Origin: an uncultured Prevotella sp.
GTDB taxonomy: Bacteria > Bacteroidota > Bacteroidia > Bacteroidales > Bacteroidaceae
DNA: 5,578 bases
NCBI GenBank assembly: GCA_900554835.1
Contig: USJD01000215.1
Coordinates: forward strand, 1-5,578
Direction of reading: 5' to 3'
Shown here piece after piece: positions 1-5,479 of the stretch. Below the pieces are notes generated by a model. It searched no databases. It saw nothing but the letters and a program-made list of their open reading frames with translations, and had not been told where the DNA came from. The translations under genes were made by a program, and so were the position numbers. Position 1 is the stretch's first letter, and each line of letters begins with the position of its first letter.

Positions 1-7
1 GTGAAAA

Positions 8-47
8 TAGGAGGAAAATGCCTTTTATGATTAGCATTTACCTCCTA
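8..47 (-). terminator. Probable intrinsic terminator of the hsp20 gene
   Basis: Two 14-base arms (8-21 and 34-47) are complementary except for one A-A mismatch (15/40) and enclose a 12-base loop. Read on the minus strand, the stem ends in CCTCCTA and runs into TTTTCAC, a short T-tract as in a rho-independent terminator. It lies about 70 bases beyond the hsp20 stop codon. The T-tract is short, so termination may be partial, and the structure could also serve as a 3' stabiliser. Confidence 0.5.
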
Positions 48-116
48 CCCGATTTAATTATTTTCCCGATGCTTATGAAATATCATCCAGAAAACGGGTT
101 AGCACGTTATGAGTGA

Positions 117-557
117 TTATTTCACCTCAATGTGCTTAACATCGTCTTTCTTTTCTTCCTTGGCTACCTTAGGTATCTCAATCTTTAAGACACCATCGCT
201 GACCTCAGCAGAAATCTTCTCTTGATTGGCATTCTCTGGCAGAGCATAACTCTGAGAATAGTTGCTGTAAGAGAATTCACGACGCAAGTAATGCTCCTCC
301 TTCTTTTCCTCCTTCTTCTCGTCCTTGTTCTCGATAGATACATTCAGATAACCATCCTTGTCAATGTTCATCTTGACCATATCTTTCTTCAAACCAGGAG
401 CTGCAATCTCCATCGTATAAGCGTTTTCATCTTCCTTGACATTAACTGCAGGAGCGGTGGCGTTCATATGTGGCATCAAGCTTGTATCAAAGAAATTGTC
501 ATTAAACCAATTGTTCAACCAATTTGAAACACTGTTATTTCTACGAGCTAACAACAT
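117..557 (-). CDS. hsp20: Small heat shock protein, Hsp20/alpha-crystallin family
   Basis: An ATP-independent holdase chaperone that binds unfolding proteins in the cytoplasm and hands them to DnaK/ClpB-type refolding machines (family knowledge). The protein has 146 residues, the usual length. Residues 1-34 are an aromatic, Asn-rich N-terminal arm (WLNNWFNDNFF). The alpha-crystallin domain runs from about 35 (APAVNVKEDENAY) to 130 and includes the A-x-x-x-P-G-like turn AAPGLKKD (52-59). It ends in the family signature GVLKIEIPK (122-130). The tail carries the I-x-V motif I143-E-V145 that docks into neighbouring subunits during oligomer assembly. A very charged Lys/Glu loop (78-88) separates the strands. 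The ATG at 557 is supported by GGAGG nine bases upstream. It is transcribed alone. A sigma-54 promoter match lies about 200 bases upstream. Confidence 0.95.
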   Translation of the reverse strand: MLLARRNNSVSNWLNNWFNDNFFDTSLMPHMNATAPAVNVKEDENAYTMEIAAPGLKKDMVKMNIDKDGYLNVSIENKDEKKEEKKEEHYLRREFSYSNYSQSYALPENANQEKISAEVSDGVLKIEIPKVAKEEKKDDVKHIEVK

Positions 558-757
558 AATGAAAAACCTCCAAATTTTATTTTTCTCGTCCTCTCTTCGC
601 CTTTCGGCTCTGTCGGGATTTCTAATTGTTTATTATATTTATCCTTTTAAAATAATTATTGCTTCGGCTTTCGAGGCTCAAGGATTTCAAGAAACCCTCA
701 AATATCATTGCTTAGGGTTCTTATCGTTCCCCTTGCCCTTTCGGCTTCCGCTTTCAC
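558..757 (-). promoter_or_regulatory. Long structured 5' leader of hsp20
   Basis: If transcription starts about twelve bases past the sigma-54 element, the hsp20 mRNA has an untranslated leader of roughly 200 bases. It contains three copies of AGCCGAA (minus strand, at 746-739, 669-662 and 609-602). The last forms a tiny GCC-GAAA-GGC hairpin with a GNRA tetraloop (608-599). It also holds a longer stem-loop at 722-689: nine base pairs (AAGAACCCT with AGGGTT-T-CTT, one bulged T) around a 15-base loop. No open reading frame of note occurs in it. The leader boundary depends on the predicted start and is not measured. Confidence 0.35.
561..585 (-). promoter_or_regulatory. Shine-Dalgarno of hsp20 inside a weak A-U stem-loop
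   Basis: GGAGG (minus strand, 571-567) sits nine bases before the hsp20 ATG; such a strong Shine-Dalgarno is uncommon for Bacteroidota genes. It is flanked by the complementary six-base arms GAAAAA (585-580) and TTTTTC (566-561), so the ribosome site lies at the base of a 13-base loop. Such a low-stability stem could open on heating like an RNA thermometer. The stem is A-U rich and may arise by chance, so the regulatory reading is inference only; the Shine-Dalgarno itself is clear. Confidence 0.4.
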
Positions 758-767
758 TCTATATATG

Positions 768-783
768 AGCAAGTTATGTGCCA
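768..783 (-). promoter_or_regulatory. Sigma-54 (RpoN) promoter for hsp20
   Basis: The minus strand reads TGGCACATAACTTGCT, matching every fixed position of the sigma-54 consensus TGGCACRNNNNTTGCW, with GG and GC exactly ten bases apart. It points toward hsp20, with a predicted start near 757-759. No comparable housekeeping element (TTG-N19-21-TAnnTTTG) was found closer to the gene. Sigma-54 promoters need an AAA+ activator bound upstream, and repeated TGACA motifs lie at about -60, -90 and -130. E. coli ibpB, also a small heat shock gene, is known to use sigma-54, which makes the assignment biologically reasonable. Confidence 0.65.
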
Positions 784-815
784 TTCTAATCTGTCTGTTT
801 GGAGTGAACATATAT

Positions 816-891
816 TGACAAAAATGGCAAATGATTCTGCAAAACTGACATCAAAATATAATTAATTTAAACTTAGCAGTCAGAATTGACA
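816..891. repeat. Three TGACA motifs, candidate activator sites
   Basis: TGACA occurs on the plus strand at 816-820, 846-850 and 887-891, spaced 30 and 41 bases, close to three and four helical turns. The first is part of an imperfect palindrome, TGACA-AAAA-TGGCA (816-829). The third overlaps GTCA-GAAT-TGAC (879-890). Their distance from the predicted hsp20 start, about 60 to 130 bases upstream, fits upstream activating sites for a sigma-54 enhancer-binding protein. The protein that would bind is not in this window. Confidence 0.4.
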
Positions 892-909
892 TGAAAGTAT
901 AATTCATTT
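843..909. repeat. Imperfect 26-base direct repeat upstream of hsp20
   Basis: Copies at 843-868 and 884-909 match at 22 of 26 positions and share the pattern AAyTGACATsAAA, then rTATAATTmATTT. They start 41 bases apart. The TGACAT portion contains the second and third TGACA motifs, and the TATAATT portion extends the similarity well beyond a short binding half-site. This may be a tandem protein-binding site or a duplicated control segment lying between the divergent hsp20 and arginase-like genes. Confidence 0.5.
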
Positions 910-1090
910 TCACGATTCATACATACGGGTAGCTTGAAAAGCTGTTTTTCGATTTAGTTTTCAATGATTTCTCTCTGATGAATATAGGATTATATCTTTA
1001 CTTAAACTGTCCATGTGGCGGGCATGGCAGTAAGGCTGGCAAAGTTTTTGTATATATGCGTATAAAGTCAATTCAAAGAATTTAAAGTCT
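910..1090. other. Gene-free 5' region of the arginase-like gene
   Basis: No gene is visible here. A small hairpin at 931-943 (AGCTT-GAA-AAGCT), followed by GTTTTT, resembles a minimal plus-strand terminator, but no plus-strand gene precedes it. A G-rich patch at 1015-1041 contains several TGGC words in an otherwise A+T-rich stretch. No convincing Bacteroidota promoter for the gene at 1091 was found; TATCTTTA at 993-1000 is one base off the -7 element but lacks a properly spaced TTG. The start at 1091 has no Shine-Dalgarno and is preceded by an A-rich segment. Confidence 0.3.
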
Positions 1091-1846
1091 ATGAGTAAAT
1101 TACCTATTATAGTATTAGATTTCTCTGGAGTATATGATCATGAGGCTTTTGCTTCACATCATGATATCATCCATGTAGATTGTCAGGATATGAAAGGAGT
1201 GGACTGTTATTGTGATGAAGAAAGCAGGAAGGAACTTCATCACAGACTATCTCCTTATCCGTCGAAAGCTGTTCATTTTCTGGATTCAGGAGATTACCAT
1301 TATCTTACGGAATATTGGGTGTCCAGGCTTCAAGAACCTTTCTCTCTGATCGTCTTCGACCACCATCCAGATATGCAGCAACCGCAGTGGGAGGGTGTTG
1401 TGTCCTGTGGGGGATGGGTTACAGATGTCTTGAAGAATAATCCTTTTGTAAGAAATATTATCATCGTTGGAGTTTCAGATAAACTCATATCTCAAATACC
1501 TGAGGAGCTCAGGAACAGGGTGTTTTTCTACAGTCAGTCAGAGATTGATCATCATCAGGCATGGCCATCCAAAGTCGGCAAACTGATTCATGAACCGGTA
1601 TATATATCCATTGATAAAGATGTGCTGAGAAAAGAAGACGCCATCACCAATTGGAGTAATGGAGACATGACGCTTCTGCAGCTTCAGGCGGTCCTGCGTA
1701 TCATCTATGCCCACGAAAGGGTAATAGGAGTGGATATTACAGGGGAATGTTCCAGTACACTCGATTATTTCACAGAGGTAAAGGATGCAAGCATTGACAG
1801 CAAAGCTAACGAGGAATTGATTCGCATGATAGTGTCAGAAAATTAG
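1091..1846 (+). CDS. Arginase/ureohydrolase-fold protein, substrate unknown
   Basis: A 251-residue, probably cytoplasmic protein of the arginase-agmatinase-formimidoylglutamase superfamily, which uses a two-metal (usually Mn2+) centre to hydrolyse guanidino or formimino groups. The expected ligands are all visible: H70 in SGDYHY (for the GGDH motif), D90, H92 and D94 in FDHHPDM, and D175 and D177 in ISIDKDV. E219 in GVDITGE matches the substrate-guanidinium Glu of arginase, and its distance from D177 (42 residues) is close to the arginase value. The spot of arginase's proton-shuttle His is SCGGW (105-109) instead, and the N-terminal segment with DCYCDEES (38-45) is not typical of true arginases. 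It is shorter than the usual 300 residues. No arginine, polyamine or histidine pathway gene is nearby. The superfamily is secure, the reaction is not. Confidence 0.85.
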   Translation: MSKLPIIVLDFSGVYDHEAFASHHDIIHVDCQDMKGVDCYCDEESRKELHHRLSPYPSKAVHFLDSGDYHYLTEYWVSRLQEPFSLIVFDHHPDMQQPQWEGVVSCGGWVTDVLKNNPFVRNIIIVGVSDKLISQIPEELRNRVFFYSQSEIDHHQAWPSKVGKLIHEPVYISIDKDVLRKEDAITNWSNGDMTLLQLQAVLRIIYAHERVIGVDITGECSSTLDYFTEVKDASIDSKANEELIRMIVSEN

Positions 1847-1901
1847 GAAAAGTCAGACATTACCGCTTAGTCTTTGGTTGCTATAGAGAGGAGCGTGAGT
1901 G

Positions 1902-1939
1902 GCTACCATGATTGGCATGTTTTTGTCCTGGATGGTAGC
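1902..1939. repeat. Inverted repeat downstream of the arginase-like gene
   Basis: GCTACCAT (1902-1909) and ATGGTAGC (1932-1939) are perfect inverted copies around a 22-base spacer. There is no T-tract after the right arm, so it is not a typical intrinsic terminator, although it lies 56 bases past the stop codon, where 3'-end formation would be expected. It could equally be chance or a protein site. Confidence 0.25.
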
Positions 1940-1967
1940 GTAATGAGCAAAATTAAAAGCTATTTAT

Positions 1968-2160
1968 ATGAAACGATTCTTTATTTCCATGATTGGTTTC
2001 TTAGCATGTATGAAACTGATGGCACAATCTCCTGTCAGTTTTTATCCTCAGGAGAATGCACAAGACATCAGCATTGATACATGTCCGTCAGCTTCATGCC
2101 ATCAAGGATGCAGAGGTTATAGGAAAATATTCAGATGCAAGCTGGGTATTGAATTGGTAG
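1968..2160 (+). pseudogene. Broken remnant of a secreted protein gene
   Basis: From the ATG at 1968 the frame encodes MKRFFISMIGFLACMKLMAQ, a good signal peptide with likely cleavage after M-A. It is followed by SPVSFYPQENAQDISIDT, which resembles the start of the Ig-like N-terminal segment of Bacteroidota secreted carbohydrate esterases (YP.n.A.dv..DTHL type; from memory, unsearched). After D-T (2076-2081) the frame turns into low-quality sequence. The next frame instead reads H-V-R-Q-L-H-A-I-K-D-A-E-V-I-G-K and stops at 2158-2160. One missing base near 2080 would join them as DTHV. The parent protein would be far longer, so this is a frameshifted, truncated leftover. Alternatively it is a genuine 68-residue secreted peptide read to 2174. 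Confidence 0.4.
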
Positions 2161-2171
2161 AGGAGAAAGGG
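2161..2171 (+). promoter_or_regulatory. Ribosome binding site of the zinc-ribbon gene
   Basis: AGGAGAAAGGG lies directly before the ATG at 2178. AAAGGG leaves a six-base gap and AGGAG a twelve-base gap; either supports this start codon over any internal Met. Confidence 0.55.
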
Positions 2172-2177
2172 TAGCTT

Positions 2178-2471
2178 ATGTCACAAAAGAAGAAATTCAG
2201 ATGCCAGAATTGTGGGTACGAGACCGAAATTTATGAGGGACGTGGTTTCATGGGGCAGCACATTGAAGCCATGTCTTGTCCTGACTGCAGGAATATTGTA
2301 CCTCTTGTGGTGGGTGGAGTGATAGGTGATGCTGCACCAAGCTTCCACTCTCTTGTGGGAAGGCTCTGCCTAAGATGCGGTTCTGACAGGATTCACAAGT
2401 GGGACATGCACACCTGCCCAAAATGCGGTGGCAGGATGCAACCCACTGGCGAAGAAGAATTTTGGACATAG
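2178..2471 (+). CDS. Small double zinc-ribbon protein, function unknown
   Basis: A 97-residue protein with eight cysteines in four CxxC-type knuckles: C9/C12 (CQNC), C34/C37 (CPDC), C64/C67 (CLRC) and C80/C83 (CPKC). They pair naturally as two zinc ribbons, residues 7-40 and 62-86, joined by a hydrophobic, Gly-rich linker (VPLVVGGVIGD, 41-51). No signal peptide or membrane segment is apparent, so it should be cytoplasmic. Basic residues are clustered at the N-terminus (QKKKFR). Similar uncharacterised zinc-ribbon proteins occur in Bacteroidota, to my memory. Possible roles include nucleic acid binding or serving as a subunit of a larger complex, but nothing here decides. It is 331 bases after the arginase-like gene on the same strand and converges with nhaC. 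Confidence 0.8.
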   Translation: MSQKKKFRCQNCGYETEIYEGRGFMGQHIEAMSCPDCRNIVPLVVGGVIGDAAPSFHSLVGRLCLRCGSDRIHKWDMHTCPKCGGRMQPTGEEEFWT

Positions 2472-2510
2472 TATGTCAAACCTGTTTTTCTATCCATGCC
2501 ATCAGAACCG

Positions 2511-4022
2511 CTACAGCATATTGCTGTTTTCCTTGGGTTGCGGTTTCGGTACGAAGCCTAAAATGGCAACCAGACAACTCATCAAAGGACTGATGATGTT
2601 GAAGAAGCAGAAGGGGAGATAGACCAGGGTCGGGATGCCGAGAACCGTACTCTGCGTCATACCGCAGGCTGTCCATGGAACCAGCACGCTCGTCACGGTA
2701 GCACTATCCTCTGTACTTCGACTCAAGAGTTCTGGTCGGTAACCTCGTTCAGCATACTCATCCTTGTAGATAGATGCATTCATGATGATGCTCAGGAACT
2801 GGTCACCCATTACGAGATTGAGCAAGACGCCCGATGTCACGGTACTGCAGACAAGCGAGATGGTACTGTGGATGCTTTTCAGGAGCATGTGGGTGATGGC
2901 GTGGAGCATGCCGCTGGCTACCATACATGATCCGAAGCACATGGCACAGAGGATGAGCCAGATGGTATTGAGCATACCAGCCATGCCTCGGGTAGCAACA
3001 AGATCATTGATGTTCGCCATACCGCAATCTACCTGGGTATGGGTATAGCAGGTGGTCATGATACCTTCAAAGAGGCTTTTGGCAGAGAGGCTGTCTTCGC
3101 CGGCTATCCCTACAAGTACTTCCGGCTGGAGAATGAGGGCACAGATGCATGCAGAAAGGGCAGAAAGCAGAAGGGTGATGAGGGATGGCGTCTTTCGGTA
3201 GATGAGCCATCCGGTAAAAGCCGGAACGAGCATGGTAAACAGGGAAATATTGAATCCATGACTCAGACCGGTGAGATACTGGCTGATATCCACTGGCTTG
3301 GAATCATAGCAGAGTCCGATGATAAGATAGAGTACCAGTGAGAGCAGGATGCTTGGTATGGTGGTGTAGAGCATATAGCGGATATGTGAGAAGAGGTCAG
3401 CTCCGGCTATACTCGAAGCCAGGACGGTGGTATCGCTCATTGGCGAGAGTTTATCACCGAAATAGGCGCCAGATATAATAGCTCCAGCCGTGTAAGGGGC
3501 TGGTATTCCCAGAGCATCGCCGATTCCCATCAGGGCTATGCCAATGGTGGCAATAGTGGTCCATGAAGTTCCCGTCATCACAGAAATGATACTGGAGATG
3601 ATGCATGCGCAGGGTAGGAAAAAGGTCGGCGACATGATCTGTACACCATAATATATCAATGTGGGAACCACGCCACTGATCATCCAGGTAGCTGACATCA
3701 TTCCGATGAGCAACAGAATCAGGATAGATACTCCGGCATCGCCCACTGTCTTTTTGATCATCTCCTCAAAGATATTCCATTTCATTCTATAGATGCCCAT
3801 ACCGAGTGCCACGCATACGGCAGTGGCTATCATCAGGGCCACCTGGGAGGCACCAGCCAGGGCATCGTCAGGGAAGAGCTTGACAACCAAGACGATGAGG
3901 GTGATAAGTACAGCCAGGGGGATGACAGAAATGAAAGGATGTGGTTCCACTGGCTGCTGAGGAGGGCAGGAAACCTGATTCTCTGCAGCTTGAGATTTCT
4001 GTTTCTTTTCTTCTTGTTCCAT
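2511..4022 (-). CDS. nhaC: Na+/H+ antiporter, NhaC family
   Basis: An inner-membrane antiporter exchanging cytoplasmic Na+ for external protons (family knowledge); some members carry organic ions instead. From the ATG at 4022 it has 503 residues, within the family range, with a charged, Gln/Pro-rich cytoplasmic start (1-28) and about eleven to twelve hydrophobic segments. NhaC hallmarks are present: MTGTSWTTIATIG (149-161), ISGAYFGDKLSPMSDTTVLA (183-202), MGDQF (405-409) and STEDSATVTSVLVPWTACG (436-454). The frame extends to a TTG at 4043, but ATG 4022 is preferred because the purine-rich GAGAG (4035-4031) lies eight bases before it. It follows the Fsr-type transporter by 45 bases and is probably cotranscribed. 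The C-terminus is intact. Confidence 0.92.
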   Translation of the reverse strand: MEQEEKKQKSQAAENQVSCPPQQPVEPHPFISVIPLAVLITLIVLVVKLFPDDALAGASQVALMIATAVCVALGMGIYRMKWNIFEEMIKKTVGDAGVSILILLLIGMMSATWMISGVVPTLIYYGVQIMSPTFFLPCACIISSIISVMTGTSWTTIATIGIALMGIGDALGIPAPYTAGAIISGAYFGDKLSPMSDTTVLASSIAGADLFSHIRYMLYTTIPSILLSLVLYLIIGLCYDSKPVDISQYLTGLSHGFNISLFTMLVPAFTGWLIYRKTPSLITLLLSALSACICALILQPEVLVGIAGEDSLSAKSLFEGIMTTCYTHTQVDCGMANINDLVATRGMAGMLNTIWLILCAMCFGSCMVASGMLHAITHMLLKSIHSTISLVCSTVTSGVLLNLVMGDQFLSIIMNASIYKDEYAERGYRPELLSRSTEDSATVTSVLVPWTACGMTQSTVLGIPTLVYLPFCFFNIISPLMSCLVAILGFVPKPQPKENSNML

Positions 4023-4054
4023 TTTTAATACTCTCTTATACAATTATTTTAAAT

Positions 4055-4075
4055 CAAAGTCTTTCATTTACTTTG
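4055..4075. repeat. Inverted repeat between the two transporter genes
   Basis: CAAAGT (4055-4060) and ACTTTG (4070-4075) face each other across nine bases, spanning the end of the upstream transporter gene and the 45-base spacer before nhaC. No T-tract follows on the minus strand, so it is more likely a weak mRNA processing or stability hairpin than a terminator, or chance. Confidence 0.2.
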
Positions 4076-5315
4076 CATTTTCATCAGTTTTTTCAACGCT
4101 TCTCTTCTGGGTATTCGGCAAGAATCCTGCTATGATGCCGAGCAATGGCAGGAAGGCACTCACCTGGAAGATAAACTCAATACTGGTCTTGTCGGCTAAC
4201 CAGCCGAAGAACGCAGAACCAAGTCCTCCCAGTCCGAACATCAGTCCGAAGAAAATGCCTGCTATCAATCCCACTTTGTCTGGCATCAGGTCGGTGGCAT
4301 ATACCACGATGGAAGAGAATGCCGAGGCGATGATCAAGCCAGAAAGGAAGGTACAGATGATGGTCCATGTGAAGTTGACAAAAGGCATGGCGATGGCAAA
4401 AGGAGCTGCTCCCAGGATGGAGAACCAGATGACATACTTTCTGCCAAACTTGTCACCCAGCATACCTCCTGCCACTGTACCTATGGCAAAGGCGGCAAGG
4501 AATACGAAGAGGCACAGCTGCGAGGTCTGTACCGATACGCCGAACTTATCCATCAGGAAGAAGGTGAAGTAACTCGTGATGCACGCCGTATAGAAATACT
4601 TGGAGAACACGAGCATGATGAGGATGAACAGTGCCCAATACTTCACCCTTTTAGAAATATGGGTATTGAGAAGCGGTTGTTTCTGCGGATGGTTCACCAC
4701 GTAAGCCAGTCGTGCCTTATACCAGACGCCCAATCTTACCATGATGATGGCGGCGAGCAGGGCTGCAAGGGCAAACCAGGAGATGGCATGCTGACCGAAA
4801 GGCAGGATGATGATGGCGGCAAGCAGCGGTCCTATTGCCGATCCACCATTTCCACCCACCTGAAAGATGGATTGTGCCAGACTCTTCTTGCCTCCCGATG
4901 CCATCTGTGCCACTCTCGAAGCAGTGGGATGAAACACGGAAGATCCCAGTCCTACGACGCTCACTGCCAGGAGAATCAGGAAATAATTCTCGGCGAAAGC
5001 CAGCAGGAGCAGACCCACCAATGTGAAGCACATGCCGATGGAGAGGGCATAGGGACGGGGATGCTTGTCGGCATAAAGTCCTGTGAAGGGTTGCAGGATA
5101 GAAGAGGTCATCTGGAAGACCAATGTGATGATACCTATCTGTGCAAACGAAAAGTCGAACTTATCCTTCACAATCGGATAGATGGAAGGGATAATCGACT
5201 GAATCATATCATTCAGAAAATGGGAAATGCTACAGATGATGAGCATGGAATACACCGTGCCCTCTACCATCTTAGGATTTCCCTTGATTTTATTACCTAT
5301 TGACTTAATGTTCAT
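4068..5315 (-). CDS. fsr: Major facilitator transporter, fosmidomycin-resistance (Fsr) type
   Basis: A 415-residue inner-membrane protein of the major facilitator superfamily with twelve predicted segments. It is close in length to E. coli Fsr, a proton-driven exporter giving fosmidomycin resistance. Recognisable Fsr-type blocks are SHFLNDMIQSIIPSIYP (31-47), FAQIGIITLVFQMTSSILQP (57-76), GLGSSVFHPTASRVAQMASGG (122-142) and AQSIFQVGGNGGSAIGPLLA (147-166). The facilitator motif A appears in both halves: GLYADKHPRP (79-88) and GGMLGDKFGRK (283-293). A hydrophilic loop (about 198-224) separates the two six-helix bundles. The ATG at 5315 follows an A-rich stretch with no Shine-Dalgarno; M16 is a less likely alternative. 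It is the first gene of an operon with nhaC. The true substrate is unknown; many Fsr-like proteins have no proven drug. Confidence 0.9.
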   Translation of the reverse strand: MNIKSIGNKIKGNPKMVEGTVYSMLIICSISHFLNDMIQSIIPSIYPIVKDKFDFSFAQIGIITLVFQMTSSILQPFTGLYADKHPRPYALSIGMCFTLVGLLLLAFAENYFLILLAVSVVGLGSSVFHPTASRVAQMASGGKKSLAQSIFQVGGNGGSAIGPLLAAIIILPFGQHAISWFALAALLAAIIMVRLGVWYKARLAYVVNHPQKQPLLNTHISKRVKYWALFILIMLVFSKYFYTACITSYFTFFLMDKFGVSVQTSQLCLFVFLAAFAIGTVAGGMLGDKFGRKYVIWFSILGAAPFAIAMPFVNFTWTIICTFLSGLIIASAFSSIVVYATDLMPDKVGLIAGIFFGLMFGLGGLGSAFFGWLADKTSIEFIFQVSAFLPLLGIIAGFLPNTQKRSVEKTDENAK

Positions 5316-5380
5316 TTTTTTTGATTTTATTTGAAATTCAACATTTAAGGTCGAATTTATTCTGATCCCAAGGCCTTATG

Positions 5381-5479
5381 GTGCAATTTCATTACTTCTT
5401 GAATATTCATGCTATAATTTATATTGTATTTTAGTGCAAAAGTAACAAATGTTTTCGATTTTTACAAGAAAACGTGCAA
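5381..5479 (-). repeat. Three TTGCAC words around the operon promoter
   Basis: TTGCAC occurs on the minus strand at 5479-5474, 5439-5434 and 5386-5381. The middle copy overlaps the end of the -7 element, one lies upstream of the -33 element and one lies in the leader. Such placement would suit a repressor or activator, but six-base words in an A+T-rich spacer can recur by chance. Confidence 0.25.
5437..5467 (-). promoter_or_regulatory. Bacteroidota housekeeping promoter of the fsr-nhaC operon
   Basis: On the minus strand TACTTTTG (5444-5437) matches the -7 consensus TAnnTTTG exactly. TTG (5467-5465) lies 20 bases upstream, the spacing of the -33 element used by the primary sigma factor of Bacteroides relatives. 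Transcription would begin near 5428-5432, giving a leader of about 115 bases before the ATG at 5315. Confidence 0.7.

Noticed and set aside
436..768. Plus-strand frame of 110 codons spanning the hsp20 start and leader
   Set aside because: It is antisense to the hsp20 coding start and leader; its hydrophobic product comes from A+T-rich noncoding sequence.
825..842. Plus-strand TGGCA...TGCAA resembling a second sigma-54 promoter facing the arginase-like gene
   Set aside because: GG and GC are eleven bases apart instead of the required ten, and the TTGC half is CTGC.
886..903. TTGACA followed by TATAAT resembling a sigma-70 promoter
   Set aside because: The spacing is six bases instead of about seventeen, and Bacteroidota do not use that consensus.
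1015..1041. G-rich patch with several TGGC words, checked as a sigma-54 promoter for the gene at 1091
   Set aside because: No GG-GC pair has the ten-base spacing; the nearest is eleven.
1906..1996. Ten-base direct repeat CCATGATTGG at 1906-1915 and 1987-1996
   Set aside because: It is too short and isolated to indicate an insertion or attachment site; no flanking similarity.
2513..2530. Hairpin ACAGCA-TAT-TGCTGT followed by TTT as a terminator for the zinc-ribbon gene
   Set aside because: The stem has only six pairs, the T-run is short, and it lies inside the end of the nhaC coding sequence; too weak to call.
3039..3341. Plus-strand open frame of 100 codons
   Set aside because: It is opposite nhaC, with no recognisable features; a shadow frame.
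4132..4572. Plus-strand open frame of 146 codons
   Set aside because: It is antisense to the well-supported Fsr-type transporter and shows no domain.
4659..5303. Long plus-strand open frame of 214 codons
   Set aside because: It lies entirely opposite the Fsr-type gene, and its product is rich in Cys, His, Gln and Arg with no recognisable domain, as expected for the antisense of a membrane protein.
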